This document shows positions 51,180-60,280 of a stretch of 64,000 nt of DNA, in pieces. The translations under genes were made by a program, and so were the position numbers. The stretch is from Nitrospirota bacterium (GTDB lineage: Bacteria; Nitrospirota; Thermodesulfovibrionia; Thermodesulfovibrionales; UBA6898): contig JAKAIE010000001.1 of the NCBI GenBank assembly GCA_021814475.1, forward strand, positions 59,872 through 123,871. The letters run 5' to 3'. Every line of letters starts with the position of its first letter. The first letter of the stretch is position 1. The notes below the pieces were generated by a model. It was given only the letters and a program-made list of their open reading frames with translations. It ran no database searches and was not told where the DNA came from.

Positions 51180-52630
51180 AATGCCGGCCTCCGCATATGC
51201 CATTCCGTGGACTGTTCGTACGCATACGAGGCCTTCAGGACCGTCTCCTCGTCGAAATGCCTGCCTATGATCTGAAGACCGACAGGGAGGTTCTGAGAGG
51301 TGAAGCCGCAGGGTATCGATATCCCCGGCACGCCGGCGAGGTTGACGCTGATCGTGAAGATGTCGGCAAGATACATCTGGAGCGGATCGTCCGTCTTTTC
51401 CCCCATTTTGAAGGCGGGGGTCGGCGTGGTCGGGGTGACTATCAGGTCCACCTCTTTGAACGCTGCCTCAAAGTCGTTCTTGATGAGGGTCCTCACCTGC
51501 TGCGCCTTTTTGTAATAGGCGTCATAATAGCCGGAGGAAAGCGCATAGGTGCCGAGCATGATACGTCGTTTTACTTCCGGCCCGAAGCCCTGGGACCTCG
51601 TCTGCATGTACATGTCCAGAAGATCCTTGCCTTCGACCCTGAAGCCGTATTTCACGCCGTCATAGCGGGCAAGGTTCGAGCTTGCCTCTGAGGTCGCAAG
51701 CACATAATAGGTCGCGACTGCGTACCCCGAATGGGGGAGCGAGACCTCGTGTGCAGTGGCGCCGAGGGACTCGAGCTTTCTTATCGCCTCTCTGACAGAT
51801 GCGTCAACTTCGGCGTCCATCCCCTCGATGAAGTATTCCTTCGGGATCCCTATCTTCATCCCCCTGATGTCCTGCCCGAGAACCGCGGTGAAATCGGGTA
51901 CGGCAACCGGCGCGGAGGTCGAGTCTTTCGGATCGTTTCCGGAGATGACGTTCAGAAGCATGGCTGCGTCGCGCACATTTTTTGTGATCGGGCCTATCTG
52001 GTCGAGAGAGGAGGCGAAGGCGACGAGCCCGTATCGGGAGACCCTGCCGTAGGTCGGTTTCAGCCCGACGACACCGCAGAGGGCTGCAGGCTGACGGATA
52101 GACCCTCCCGTGTCCGAACCGAGAGCGGCGATGCACTCGCCTGCGGCAACAGCTGCCGCTGAACCGCCGCTCGATCCCCCGGGGATGCGTTCGGTGTCCC
52201 AGGGGTTGCGCGTGGTCTGAAAGGCAGAGTTTTCGGTAGAGGAGCCCATGGCAAATTCATCGAGGTTCGTCTTGCCGGTGAGGACATAATGCTGGTCGGT
52301 CAGCTTCGACGTGACAGTGCTTTCGTAGGGCGGCACGAAATTGCCGAGGATCCTGGAAGAGCACGTGGTCAGTATGCCCTTTGTGCACATGTTGTCTTTT
52401 ATTGCGACAGGAATACCGGACAGGGGGGCAGCCGTGTCCGAGCCGGTCGCCCCATCAGCCGCAGCTGCCATTCGTACCGCTTCATCTTTCGTGACGGTCA
52501 CATAGGCCCTGATGCGCTCTTCGACCGCGTCGATACGGCCGAAGACGGAGTCGGTCACGTCTTTCGACGTAATCTCCTTCCGGTCGAGCATCGCCCTTAT
52601 TTCATGTATGCCAAGGTTAAATAGTTCCAC
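51176..52630 (-). CDS. gatA: Aspartyl/glutamyl-tRNA amidotransferase subunit A
   Basis: A 484-residue amidase-signature enzyme that frees ammonia from glutamine for GatB. The Ser-cisSer-Lys triad is in [12 protein letters not shown] (Lys), in [13 protein letters not shown] and in [12 protein letters not shown]. Start GTG at 52630 behind GGAG. Coupled to gatB by ATGA. Upstream lies a scrap of a restriction-methylase gene. Confidence 0.95.
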   Translation of the reverse strand: MELFNLGIHEIRAMLDRKEITSKDVTDSVFGRIDAVEERIRAYVTVTKDEAVRMAAAADGATGSDTAAPLSGIPVAIKDNMCTKGILTTCSSRILGNFVPPYESTVTSKLTDQHYVLTGKTNLDEFAMGSSTENSAFQTTRNPWDTERIPGGSSGGSAAAVAAGECIAALGSDTGGSIRQPAALCGVVGLKPTYGRVSRYGLVAFASSLDQIGPITKNVRDAAMLLNVISGNDPKDSTSAPVAVPDFTAVLGQDIRGMKIGIPKEYFIEGMDAEVDASVREAIRKLESLGATAHEVSLPHSGYAVATYYVLATSEASSNLARYDGVKYGFRVEGKDLLDMYMQTRSQGFGPEVKRRIMLGTYALSSGYYDAYYKKAQQVRTLIKNDFEAAFKEVDLIVTPTTPTPAFKMGEKTDDPLQMYLADIFTISVNLAGVPGISIPCGFTSQNLPVGLQIIGRHFDEETVLKASYAYEQSTEWHMRRPAL

Positions 52631-52737
52631 GGATTCTCCAGTAAGAAAGGCTCATGAATTTTATCACCTTGAGCGGAAGGTTTGCAAGGGAAGGGATCGG
52701 TTTTCTTAACTGCTTTCCTGACTGACGGGTATCGGCT

Positions 52738-52851
52738 TCATGAAAAACTCATCCAGAAGGTCTGAGCCTCGGCGCGTTCGACTCGCTCGCCATCCCAGTC
52801 GCGTGAAAAGGCGAGTGCCCGATCCTTTATTTCATTAAGAGACAGCGGCAT
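52738..52851 (-). pseudogene. N-terminal scrap of a type IIL (MmeI-like) DNA methyltransferase/nuclease
   Basis: A 37-codon frame reads MPLSLNEIKDRALAFSRDW, then GERVERAEAQTFWMSFS and stop. This is the characteristic opening of class I SAM-dependent DNA methyltransferases of the MmeI/type IIL group (family pattern LSWNEIxxRAxxFSxEW...ERAEAQTFWxxFF). Everything after the first helix is gone. It is the only recognisable coding trace in the 312-base gap between gatA and yqeY and shows that a restriction-modification gene once stood here. Confidence 0.7.
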
Positions 52852-52942
52852 ATATATATCGCTTTATACTTTATCATTTTTTCAGCTAATATTTACGGTA
52901 TATATAAGTGCGGGATTCACAAAATCAAAGGAGGCATCATAC

Positions 52943-53407
52943 ATGGACATATTGCAGAAGCTGACGGAAGATATCGGGGCGAGCATGAAGAGTAAGGAAG
53001 AGGGCAGCGACCTCAGGACCTCCACGCTCAGGATGATCAAATCAGCGGTTAAGAACGCGGAGATCGCGAAGAGGGGCAAGGGGGACCTGACGGAAGAGGA
53101 TGTCGTCTCGATCCTCTCGACGATGGTGAAACAGCGCAGGGAGTCGATGGAGCAGTATACGGCGGCGAACCGTCAGGACCTTGCCGACAAGGAGGGCAGG
53201 GAGATTGGCATCATACAGGAGTACCTCCCGAAACAGCTCTCCCCCGAGGAACTCGACGCCGTGATCCGGGAGGCGATCCAGGGGGCCGGGGTCACCAGCA
53301 TGAAGGAGATGGGGAAGCTGATGAAGGAACTCATGCCGAAGGTGAAGGGAAAGGCCGACGGCAAAGAGGTCAATGAACGGATAAAGTCCATTCTCGGGGG
53401 GGCGTGA
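52943..53407 (+). CDS. yqeY: GatB/YqeY domain protein
   Basis: A 154-residue all-helical protein identical in pattern to the C-terminal domain of GatB: LRMIKSAVKNAEIAKRG, then YLPKQLSPEELDAVI and MGKLMKELMPKVKGKADGK. Stand-alone YqeY proteins are thought to help tRNA-dependent amidation. GGAGG precedes the start. It lies close to gatB-gatA but on the other strand. Confidence 0.93.
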   Translation: MDILQKLTEDIGASMKSKEEGSDLRTSTLRMIKSAVKNAEIAKRGKGDLTEEDVVSILSTMVKQRRESMEQYTAANRQDLADKEGREIGIIQEYLPKQLSPEELDAVIREAIQGAGVTSMKEMGKLMKELMPKVKGKADGKEVNERIKSILGGA

Positions 53408-53413
53408 TCCTCC

Positions 53414-53845
53414 TTATTTCTTTTTCGAGAAGTCGACCTTGACCACCTTTTTGTCCGGGACCGCCCTGAGTGAGGGCTTTCCCTCGGGTTTCTTCTCCGT
53501 GTCATGCCCCGAGGACGGTTCCGGATGGTCTTTCTTTTCGGATGAAGTGGCGAACTGAGCCTCGAGTTCCGGCGAAAATATCGCCTTGATCTCGTCCGGC
53601 GGGATAAAGCACTTTTCGACCTTCGGCCCGAACCCGAGGGTTGCATGGATGCCGGTGTCGTCCCATGCGAACTGCATCATCCTGTTGAAGACCAGTACCA
53701 GCCCGCGCTCTTTTTCCTCGGGGAGAAACCCCCTGTTTCCGATAACGACGTTATCGGAGTATGTGACAACGATGAAGACCCTCCCGGCCAGATCGAGCAG
53801 CTCGAAGAAGATCTGTTTTTTGAGGTCGTTCAGATCCTTCGCCAT
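53414..53845 (-). CDS. SspB-like ClpXP adaptor
   Basis: A 143-residue protein. Residues 1-90 resemble the substrate-binding domain of SspB (VFIVVTYSDNVVIGNRGFL, then FAWDDTGIHATLGFGPKV and VEKCFIPPDEIKAIFSPE). A flexible charged linker follows, then a tail reading PSLRAVPDKKVVKVDFSKKK that fits the ClpX-binding module of SspB (ALRVVK in Escherichia coli). SspB hands ssrA-tagged and other substrates to ClpXP. Identification is by pattern of both ends; the middle is divergent. It runs convergent to yqeY, 6 bases apart. Confidence 0.72.
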   Translation of the reverse strand: MAKDLNDLKKQIFFELLDLAGRVFIVVTYSDNVVIGNRGFLPEEKERGLVLVFNRMMQFAWDDTGIHATLGFGPKVEKCFIPPDEIKAIFSPELEAQFATSSEKKDHPEPSSGHDTEKKPEGKPSLRAVPDKKVVKVDFSKKK

Positions 53846-53877
53846 GAAGCCTGCTTATCTCTCCGCGGCGGCCGGGG

Positions 53878-55884
53878 TCATTGCCTTCCTTTGAGCAATT
53901 TCTCCGCCCTGGCCACGATGTGCGGGGCGGTGAAGCCGAATTTCTCGAAGAGGACCTTTGCCGGGGCAGATGCGCCGAAGCTCTCCATCCCGATCACATC
54001 TCCTTCGAGGCCGACATACTTATGCCAGCCGAAGGTCGAAGCGGCCTCGATCGCAATCCGCCTTACCACCTTCGGAGGGAGGACGCTGTTGCGGTATGCT
54101 GAGGGCTGCCGGTCGAAGAGCGATGTGCAGGCCATATTGACGACGCGCACCTTCACTCCCTTTGAGGCCAGCTCCTCGGCAGCGGCCAGCGTCGCATGCA
54201 CCTCAGCACCCGAGGCGATCAGGATGATGTCGGGAGTTCCCTTCGTGTCGGAAAGCACATAGCCGCCTTTTTCAATCTCGTCCGCTGCAGGGTATTTCTT
54301 GCGGTCGAGGACCGGAAGGTTCTGTCTCGAAAGGACGAGCGCATGGGGCCTCGTCTGATCGGTAATCGCCACCTTCCAGGCAGCGGCAGTTTCGTTGGCG
54401 TCCGCAGGGCGCAGGACGTTGAGGTTCGGCATCGCCCTGAGGGCGGCCAGGTGTTCGACCGGCTGATGGGTAGGGCCGTCTTCGCCCAGACCGATTGAGT
54501 CATGAGTCAGGACATAGACGACATGCACCCCCATAAGGGCGGAGAGCCTGATCGCGGGTTTCATGTAGTCGGAGAAGACGAAGAAGGTCCCGCCGTAGGG
54601 GATCAGCATCCTGCTGAGGGCCATGCCGTTGAGCGCGGCGCCCATCGCATGTTCCCTGACTCCGAAATGGATATTCCTGCCGGCCTTCTTCCTGCTGTAT
54701 TCGATGTATTTCTTCAGCCAGGTGTTGTTCGACGGCGCGAGGTCAGCCGAGCCTCCGACCAGATGGGGAAGTCCGTCGGCGATTGCGTTGAGAACCTTTC
54801 CTGATGCGCTCCGCGTGGCGATAGAGCCGTCAGCCGGGCTGAAGACCGGCAGGGATTTTTCCCATCTCTTCGGCAGTTTTCCCTCGGAAAGATCGTCCCA
54901 TAGCCCCGCCAGATCGGGATGTTTCTTCGCATACTGTTTATAGAGCGCCTGCCACTTCTTTTCCTGGTCCCGGCCTTTGACAACGGCCTTTCTCATGTGG
55001 GAAGAGACTGTCTTCGGTATGCAGAACTTCCTGTCCGGGGGGCAGGAGAGATTCTGCTTAGTCAACCGGAGTTCGTCTTCACCGAGAGGAGAGCCGTGGA
55101 CATCGCAGGTGTCCTGCTTATGAGGACTTCCAAAGCCGATGTTCGTCCTGACGATGATAAGCGAAGGCCTGTCTTTCTCTTTCTGCGCCGCCCTGAGCGC
55201 CGCGTCTATCTGTTTGACCTCGTTGCCGTCTGCACGGAGGACCTGCCATTCCTGTGCCTCGAACCTCTTCTGTACGTCCTCGGTAAAAGTAAGGTCGGTT
55301 GATCCCTCGATCGTGATCTTGTTGTCAGAATAGAGATATATCATCTTGCCGAGCCCGAGATTACCGGCCAGTGAGGCGGCCTCGGAAGAAATGCCTTCCA
55401 TGAGGTCGCCGTCGCTGACGATTCCGTAGATATGATAATCGACGATTTTATATCCGGGCCTGTTGAACATCGCGGCCAGATATCTTTCCGCCATCGCCAT
55501 ACCGACGCCGGTGGCGAACCCCTGACCAAGCGGTCCGGTGGTGGTCTCGATGCCGCAGTCCGGACGATATTCAGGATGTCCGGGGGTCTTGCTCTCCCAC
55601 TGACGAAATTTCCTGATGTCGTCAAGGGATATATCGTAGCCGGTAAGGTGGAGGAGACTATACAGAAGCGCAGAGCCGTGCCCCGCCGAAAGCACGAACC
55701 GGTCCCGGTTCTGCCACAGGGGGTTGGAGGGATTGTGCCTCAGGAACTTCGACCACAGGAGATACGCCATCGGCGCGTCACCCATAGGCATCCCCGGATG
55801 ACCGGAGTTTGCATGCTGCACCGCGTCCGCTGCCAGCATCCTTATCGTATTGATGGTGAGTTCGTCTATATTCGTTTTCTTCAC
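53878..55884 (-). CDS. tkt: Transketolase
   Basis: A 668-residue thiamine diphosphate enzyme of the pentose phosphate/Calvin pathway. Motifs: [21 protein letters not shown], the TPP motif GDGDLMEG-like [14 protein letters not shown], and in the middle domain [15 protein letters not shown] and [20 protein letters not shown]. Full length for the family. Start chosen as GTG at 55884 with GGGAGG 7 bases upstream. It lies downstream of nothing on its strand and diverges from the DUF1573-cytochrome gene. Confidence 0.96.
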   Translation of the reverse strand: MKKTNIDELTINTIRMLAADAVQHANSGHPGMPMGDAPMAYLLWSKFLRHNPSNPLWQNRDRFVLSAGHGSALLYSLLHLTGYDISLDDIRKFRQWESKTPGHPEYRPDCGIETTTGPLGQGFATGVGMAMAERYLAAMFNRPGYKIVDYHIYGIVSDGDLMEGISSEAASLAGNLGLGKMIYLYSDNKITIEGSTDLTFTEDVQKRFEAQEWQVLRADGNEVKQIDAALRAAQKEKDRPSLIIVRTNIGFGSPHKQDTCDVHGSPLGEDELRLTKQNLSCPPDRKFCIPKTVSSHMRKAVVKGRDQEKKWQALYKQYAKKHPDLAGLWDDLSEGKLPKRWEKSLPVFSPADGSIATRSASGKVLNAIADGLPHLVGGSADLAPSNNTWLKKYIEYSRKKAGRNIHFGVREHAMGAALNGMALSRMLIPYGGTFFVFSDYMKPAIRLSALMGVHVVYVLTHDSIGLGEDGPTHQPVEHLAALRAMPNLNVLRPADANETAAAWKVAITDQTRPHALVLSRQNLPVLDRKKYPAADEIEKGGYVLSDTKGTPDIILIASGAEVHATLAAAEELASKGVKVRVVNMACTSLFDRQPSAYRNSVLPPKVVRRIAIEAASTFGWHKYVGLEGDVIGMESFGASAPAKVLFEKFGFTAPHIVARAEKLLKGRQ

Positions 55885-56013
55885 GTCTCGGCCTCCCGGT
55901 GTCTGTCGGATAGTTGCGGCGCAGTCGTCAATCTCAGAGGGGACGCACATCTGCACGGCAGATTATCTTAACACAATTTTCATTTTTGCGCGTTTCTGGT
56001 GTAGTATAAGATC

Positions 56014-56706
56014 ATGAAAAGATCCGTTGTTTACGCCATGTTGCTGCTTCTGATCGCCTGCAGTGCGCCTTCCGCAGCCCAGGCCGCGCCGGTGATTTTT
56101 TTCCCCGAAACAGGGCACAATTTCGGCAGTGTCGGCGGGGATGAAAAGATCGAGTGCTATTTCGAGTTTCTCAACCGCGGCGATCAGGACCTGGAGGTCG
56201 GCAGGGTCTCGGCCTCCTGAGGCTGTACCGCCGCGATGGCTAGTTTGAGCCATCTGAAGCCTGGCGAGAAGGGCCGCATCAGGGTTGAGATCGACCTTGC
56301 CGGCAAGAGAGGCCCGGTTACGAAGACTGTGCAGGTCTTCAGCAACGACCCGAAACGGCCTGTCGTGACGCTGACCGCGACAATGAGGGTCAGGGACCGG
56401 ATGCATATGAAGACATACCGTGCTACGCAGATCTTTGAATCCCCCTGCAGCGGCTGTCATGTAGAGCAGGGGAGGGGAAAGGCCGGTTTTGATCTCTTCA
56501 GGGCCGATTGTTTCATGTGCCATAACGCCGGTGCCGCTGCGACGAACATATCGCAGATGAGCGGGAGGCCCGAAGCCCATATCCGGCGGGTAATTCGGGA
56601 TGGTGTAGAGGGGACGTCGATGCCCGGCTGGGCCCGGAAGAACGGCGGTCCGCTGACGGATGCGGAGATCGAGTCTCTTGTCGCCATTATCATAAGGCCC
56701 AACTGA
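56014..56706 (+). CDS. DUF1573-diheme cytochrome c protein with in-frame TGA (candidate selenoprotein)
   Basis: Read through the TGA at 56218-56220, one frame gives 230 residues: signal peptide (1-24), a DUF1573 immunoglobulin-like domain (about 27-125), and a cytochrome c region with CSGCH and CFMCH heme sites (about 140-175) and a methionine in SMPGWARKNGG. The TGA is residue 69, exactly where DUF1573 proteins have the first Cys of the motif SCGCT (here SAS-TGA-GCTAA). Frame continues perfectly, so selenocysteine (U69-G-C) is more likely than a random stop. TATAAG lies 3 bases before the ATG; no ribosome binding site. Alternative: a recent nonsense change or sequencing error (TGC to TGA). 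Confidence 0.7.
56235..56254 (+). promoter_or_regulatory. SECIS-like hairpin after the in-frame TGA
   Basis: GATGGCT (56235-56241) pairs perfectly with AGCCATC (56248-56254) around a six-base loop AGTTTG. The loop begins 22 nt after the TGA, within the 16-37 nt window seen for bacterial SECIS elements, and has G at its second position followed by U, like the AGGUCU loop of Escherichia coli fdhF. It lacks the bulged U of the fdhF element. Confidence 0.55.
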
Positions 56707-56712
56707 AAGTCG

Positions 56713-57576
56713 ATGACGACCACATTGTTCCAGAGAGTGACGCTCTATCTGAGGATGATCAAGTTCTCCCACTCGATCTTCGCCCTGCCGTTTGCGTTCA
56801 CCTCTGCGCTGATCGCCGCCTCCGGCGTTCCCTCACCCCGGCAGGTCTTCTGGATAGTCGTGGCCATGGTCGGCGCCCGCTCCGGTGCGATGGGGCTTAA
56901 CAGGGTGATCGACCGCAGGATCGATGCGGCAAACCCGCGGACCGCGGGTAGGGAGATCCCTTCTGGGGTGATAGGTGTCGGCGAAACGGTCGTCTTCGTC
57001 GCGGTCTCCTTCAGCATGATGATCGCGGCCGCGTATATGCTCAATCCGCTCTGCCTTTACCTGTCGCCGGTCGCCATCCTGGTCCTTTTTGTGTATTCCT
57101 TTACAAAGAGGTTTACCTGGCTTGCGCATTTCGTACTTGGACTTGCGATCTCGGCCGCCCCCCTTGGTTCCTGGCTCGCGATCAGGGGCAGCTTCTACCC
57201 CGGCATCCTTCCTCTTGTCCTTGCGGTGATATTCTGGCTTGCGGGCTTTGACGTGCTGTATGCGCTCCAGGACCTCGAGTTCGATCGTGGCCATGGTCTT
57301 TATTCGATCCCCCAGAGGTTCGGCGTCAGTGTGTCGATCCGCCTGGCGAGGACCTTTCATCTCATCGCTTTTCTGCTGATTGCAGCCACGGGATTGATCT
57401 TCGGCCTCGGCCCCTTTTTCTGGGCCGGCATGGTGGTTGTGGCCGGACTATTCCTGTACGAACACTCGCTCGTGCACGACGACGACCTTTCAAAACTCGA
57501 CATGGCGTTCCTGAATATGAACGGATATATCAGCATGACGGTCTTTATATCGACGCTGATGAACTATCTCGCATGA
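56713..57576 (+). CDS. mqnP: UbiA-type prenyltransferase of menaquinone synthesis (MqnP-like)
   Basis: A 287-residue membrane prenyltransferase with about eight helices. The first Asp-rich motif is NRVIDRRIDAANPRTAGR and the second is LQDLEFDRGHGLYSIPQRFG, a pattern of the UbiA family members used in the futalosine menaquinone route. It begins 6 bases after the DUF1573-cytochrome gene and overlaps ubiX by ATGA, so the group is one transcription unit. The pairing with a UbiX-type flavin prenyltransferase supports MqnP rather than UbiA of ubiquinone. Confidence 0.85.
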   Translation: MTTTLFQRVTLYLRMIKFSHSIFALPFAFTSALIAASGVPSPRQVFWIVVAMVGARSGAMGLNRVIDRRIDAANPRTAGREIPSGVIGVGETVVFVAVSFSMMIAAAYMLNPLCLYLSPVAILVLFVYSFTKRFTWLAHFVLGLAISAAPLGSWLAIRGSFYPGILPLVLAVIFWLAGFDVLYALQDLEFDRGHGLYSIPQRFGVSVSIRLARTFHLIAFLLIAATGLIFGLGPFFWAGMVVVAGLFLYEHSLVHDDDLSKLDMAFLNMNGYISMTVFISTLMNYLA

Positions 57577-58166
57577 AACGCTATGTCCTGGCGATCACCG
57601 GCGCGACCGGCCCGGCCGTCGGCCTGAGGATCCTGAGGGAGCTTGCGAAAACCTCCGAGGTCCACACGCTGATCTCCCGCCAGTCTTTTTCGATCATCAG
57701 GGCGGAGACCGGAGTCGATCTGGAAGCCGGAGGCGAGGTGGAGATTCAGGCAAAATTGCGTGACTATGCTGGATCCGACCAAATACTGTATCACGCCGAG
57801 CATAATTTCGAGGCGCCGGTTGCCAGCGGCTCCTTCAGGACAGACGGCATGTTCGTTGTCCCCTGCTCGATGAAGACCCTTGCGGGGATCGCCTCGGGGT
57901 ATGCGAATAATCTTGTCGAACGGGCGGCGGATGTGACCCTGAAGGAAGGAAGGCCGCTCGTCCTGTCGCCCAGGGAGATGCCGTTCAGCGCGATTCATCT
58001 GGAGAATATGCTGAAGCTTGCCCGCCTGGGTGTCAGGATTGCGCCCCCGGTCGTCAGTTTCTATCATAAACCAGGCGGACTGGATGAGTTGATCGATTTC
58101 ATTGCGGGAAGGATCCTCGACGCGATGGGTATCGGGCACGAAATCTATCGCCGCTGGGGGACCTGA
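57573..58166 (+). CDS. ubiX: Flavin prenyltransferase UbiX
   Basis: A 197-residue enzyme that makes prenyl-FMN, the cofactor of UbiD-type decarboxylases. Motifs: ITGATGPAVGLRILREL, the FMN site FVVPCSMKTLAGIASGYANN and VLSPREMPFSAIHLENMLKL. Coupled by ATGA to mqnP. In the futalosine route it serves the UbiD-like decarboxylase, whose gene is not in the window. Confidence 0.95.
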   Translation: MKRYVLAITGATGPAVGLRILRELAKTSEVHTLISRQSFSIIRAETGVDLEAGGEVEIQAKLRDYAGSDQILYHAEHNFEAPVASGSFRTDGMFVVPCSMKTLAGIASGYANNLVERAADVTLKEGRPLVLSPREMPFSAIHLENMLKLARLGVRIAPPVVSFYHKPGGLDELIDFIAGRILDAMGIGHEIYRRWGT

Positions 58167-58219
58167 TACGGTTTTTTTGAGGGTTGTGCACGACAGGCGA
58201 GGTCTGCGGGGGAATTGTT

Positions 58220-58260
58220 CCCGGCTGCCAGGATTGTCTGACAGCCGGGATTCTACTTTT
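58220..58260 (+). terminator. Terminator after ubiX
   Basis: CCCGGCTGCCAG pairs with CTGACAGCCGGG through one mismatch around GATTGT, followed by a T-rich stretch (TTCTACTTTT). The stem is GC-rich and lies 54 bases after the ubiX stop, before the convergent exported-protein gene; it may serve both strands. Confidence 0.75.
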
Positions 58261-58265
58261 ACTGC

Positions 58266-59588
58266 TTAATCGTTGCTTCCGCTCTTTCCCGGAACAACCA
58301 CCTGGGTTGACCAGCTGTAATAATTATTGTCGTTGCCGGGTGTCTTCACGACAAGGACGAGATTGTAGTATCCTGGCGCCAGACTGCCCTTGTAGATCTC
58401 TTCGTTTACAGAGGTCACATCTGTCTTCCAGAAAGCGATTCTCTTAAACTTCACCGAAGAAGGGGTATTGCCTTCCCGTTTGCCCATGACCGCTGATGAA
58501 TAAGACGAACGCTCCATATCACCGACAGTATCCGAGAGCCTCTTCATGTCATAGTTCGGGGCCATAAAATAGAGCTCTTCAGGGTCGACCGCCGGGGCAT
58601 AGATGAAGAAGGAGATGTCCACCGGTGCTTCAAAGGGGCCGATATTCACCTTCAGATCGATCGTATTTCCCCCTGTTGCAAGCGGGCCGACTCCGATAGG
58701 CTTTGCCTGGGCAGGGTCTGCGCTGACCACGGGGTCTGCTACCGCATTGTAGAGGAAGGTCTGCTCAGAGGTCGGAAGTCCCATGGCGCCGGAAGGAGGA
58801 GGAGTCACAGGCGGTACGGAGGTGCAGGCCTGGCTTAATACCGGGCTTCCACCGGTACACCCTGAAGGCAGGCTTGAGGTTACGGTCCTGGTCTGGGTGT
58901 TGCTGGACTGGCATGCCCCCCATGCGGAATAGGTGAACGACGTGCAGGCATTAACCGGCGGCACATAATTGCATATCTGCGTCAACAACGGGCTTCCGCC
59001 GGTACATCCTGAAGGCAGGCTTGAGGTTACGGTCCTGGTCTGGGTGTTGTTGGACTGGCATGTTCCCCATGCGGAATAGGTGAACGACGTGCAGGCATTA
59101 ACCGGCGGCACATAGGTGCATGACTGTGTCAATAGCGGGCTTCCACCGGTACACCCTGAAGGCAGGCTTGAGGTGACGGTCCTGGACTGGGTGCTGTCAG
59201 CCTGGCATGCTCCCCATGCGGAATAGGTGAACGAGGTACAGGTTGCGGGCGGTGGCGGGGTTGCCGGCGCAGGTTTGCTTGCCGGGTCTCCCGGATATGT
59301 GGGTGGTGTTGCAGTAATTTCCGCCAGATTTGTGAACCCGTCTCCATCGGAATCCAGATTCTGAATGGCGGTAAAGCTATGCCCATTAGTGGCAAAATCG
59401 TTCCCGAAGGGATTTCTCGGACCGCCGCCTGCGGGGTCTATGTGGCAGAGGCCGCAGTTGGCGATAGCGCCGGCTGTCGGATATTGCCCTGAAAACTGCG
59501 TAACATATGACGGCAGTGCAAATGCGCTTCCAAATGCGCTGATTACGAAGGCTGCTGCCAGCAAGATTATGAGATTCTTTCTACTCAT
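58266..59588 (-). CDS. Exported protein with CxxCH site and three TSP1-like repeats
   Basis: A 440-residue protein with a signal peptide (residues 1-26). After it comes a heme-type motif (ANCGLCHIDPAGG), then an EF-hand-like loop (LDSDGDGFTNLAEI). Residues about 115-260 are three nearly identical 49-residue repeats CTSFTYSAWGACQ...TRTVTSSLPSGCTGGSP, with the W-x-x-C and R-T-V pattern of thrombospondin type-1 domains. A C-terminal beta domain follows. Start at 59588 behind AGGAGG; earlier frame has no similarity. It looks like a surface or extracellular adhesion protein; substrate unknown. Confidence 0.8.
   Translation of the reverse strand: MSRKNLIILLAAAFVISAFGSAFALPSYVTQFSGQYPTAGAIANCGLCHIDPAGGGPRNPFGNDFATNGHSFTAIQNLDSDGDGFTNLAEITATPPTYPGDPASKPAPATPPPPATCTSFTYSAWGACQADSTQSRTVTSSLPSGCTGGSPLLTQSCTYVPPVNACTSFTYSAWGTCQSNNTQTRTVTSSLPSGCTGGSPLLTQICNYVPPVNACTSFTYSAWGACQSSNTQTRTVTSSLPSGCTGGSPVLSQACTSVPPVTPPPSGAMGLPTSEQTFLYNAVADPVVSADPAQAKPIGVGPLATGGNTIDLKVNIGPFEAPVDISFFIYAPAVDPEELYFMAPNYDMKRLSDTVGDMERSSYSSAVMGKREGNTPSSVKFKRIAFWKTDVTSVNEEIYKGSLAPGYYNLVLVVKTPGNDNNYYSWSTQVVVPGKSGSND
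58808..59248 (-). repeat. Three 147-bp tandem repeats encoding TSP1-like modules
   Basis: Copies of the same 147-base unit; the shared landmark GGGCTTCC(A/G)CCGGTACA(C/T) begins at 58843, 58990 and 59137 on the plus strand. The copies differ at few positions, so the array expanded recently. Confidence 0.92.
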
Positions 59589-59676
59589 ACATCCTCCTAA
59601 TGAAAATGAGATGCAGTCCGCTAATGCAGACTTAATTTGGTGCCGGGGTGAAGTAAAACCATTATTAAACTTAATT

Positions 59677-59696
59677 AACATAGCACTTACTATGTT
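59677..59696. promoter_or_regulatory. Inverted repeat upstream of the TSP1-repeat gene
   Basis: AACATAG (59677-59683) and CTATGTT (59690-59696) flank CACTTA. It sits about 90 bases before the start of the exported protein gene on the minus strand, in A/T-rich DNA, and could be an operator. The rest of the 311-base gap (59589-59899) shows no gene. Confidence 0.45.
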
Positions 59697-59899
59697 TAGT
59701 CTAGCCGAAGGATTCTTGCCTGTCCAGTTAAGTTTTCTTCAGAAAGAATTGCGACTTCATGACTTGTTGATCTGGTGAGATATATGAGATATGTTTTCCC
59801 CGGACGGAGCAGTCCGGGAGAGTATGAAAGCCCGCCAGAACGTGAAAGCGTATGATCTATCTCATGTACAAGGCGGGTGTTTCGGTTTACACTACGTAT

Positions 59900-60151
59900 A
59901 TGTTAAAAGAAGGATGTCCAGGAAGTCGCGAGATAAGGAACCCTTATCCGGAGGAGATCGAGTGCTTCTGGTGCTCGGCAAAGAACGAGATATGGTCGGA
60001 TGAGGTCGAGATGAACTGCAAGGGGTGCGGCAAGCAGATCACCCGTGACATGGCGCCGACCTGTATCGAATGGTGTCCGGCAGCCAAGGAATGCATCGGC
60101 GCGGAGAAGTATGAAAGGCTCATGAGGGCCAGAAACAGGGCGAATAAGTGA
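59900..60151 (+). CDS. Small cysteine-rich protein, GCPGSREIRNP family
   Basis: An 83-residue protein beginning MLKEGCPGSREIRNPYPEEI. Cysteines occur as CFWC, CKGC and CIEWCPAAKEC, giving enough ligands for one or two metal sites. I have seen this layout in short proteins of sulfate reducers and Nitrospirota relatives, usually named phosphohydrolase without proof. Start at ATG 59900 is preferred: TACACT ends 6 bases upstream, the same spacing as other leaderless-type genes here. The frame opens 16 codons earlier at 59852. Confidence 0.7.
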   Translation: MLKEGCPGSREIRNPYPEEIECFWCSAKNEIWSDEVEMNCKGCGKQITRDMAPTCIEWCPAAKECIGAEKYERLMRARNRANK

Positions 60152-60210
60152 TGAGTCCTGAGAAGCCGTAGCCGGGGCCGGGCGGGCATGCACAGTGTGC
60201 ACGAAAAGAA

Positions 60211-60240
60211 AAAGCCCCTTCTTTCGAAGGGGCTTTGTTT
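60211..60240. terminator. Bidirectional terminator between the Cys-rich gene and cspA
   Basis: AAAGCCCCTTC, loop TTTC, GAAGGGGCTTT, with A run before (plus strand) and TGTTTT after. The stem is perfect. It can end transcripts from both sides. Confidence 0.88.
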
Positions 60241-60280
60241 TGCCTTGAGGACGTGTTCCTTATGATAAAGGACGATAGTT

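Noticed and set aside
56236..56706. Separate 156-residue cytochrome gene starting at the internal ATG
   Set aside because: The ATG (56236) lies inside the hairpin within the DUF1573 domain, lacks a ribosome binding site and a signal peptide, so an exported cytochrome could not start there.
58808..59248. CRISPR array
   Set aside because: The repeats are 147 bp, in frame and protein-coding; no spacer-repeat alternation exists anywhere in the window.
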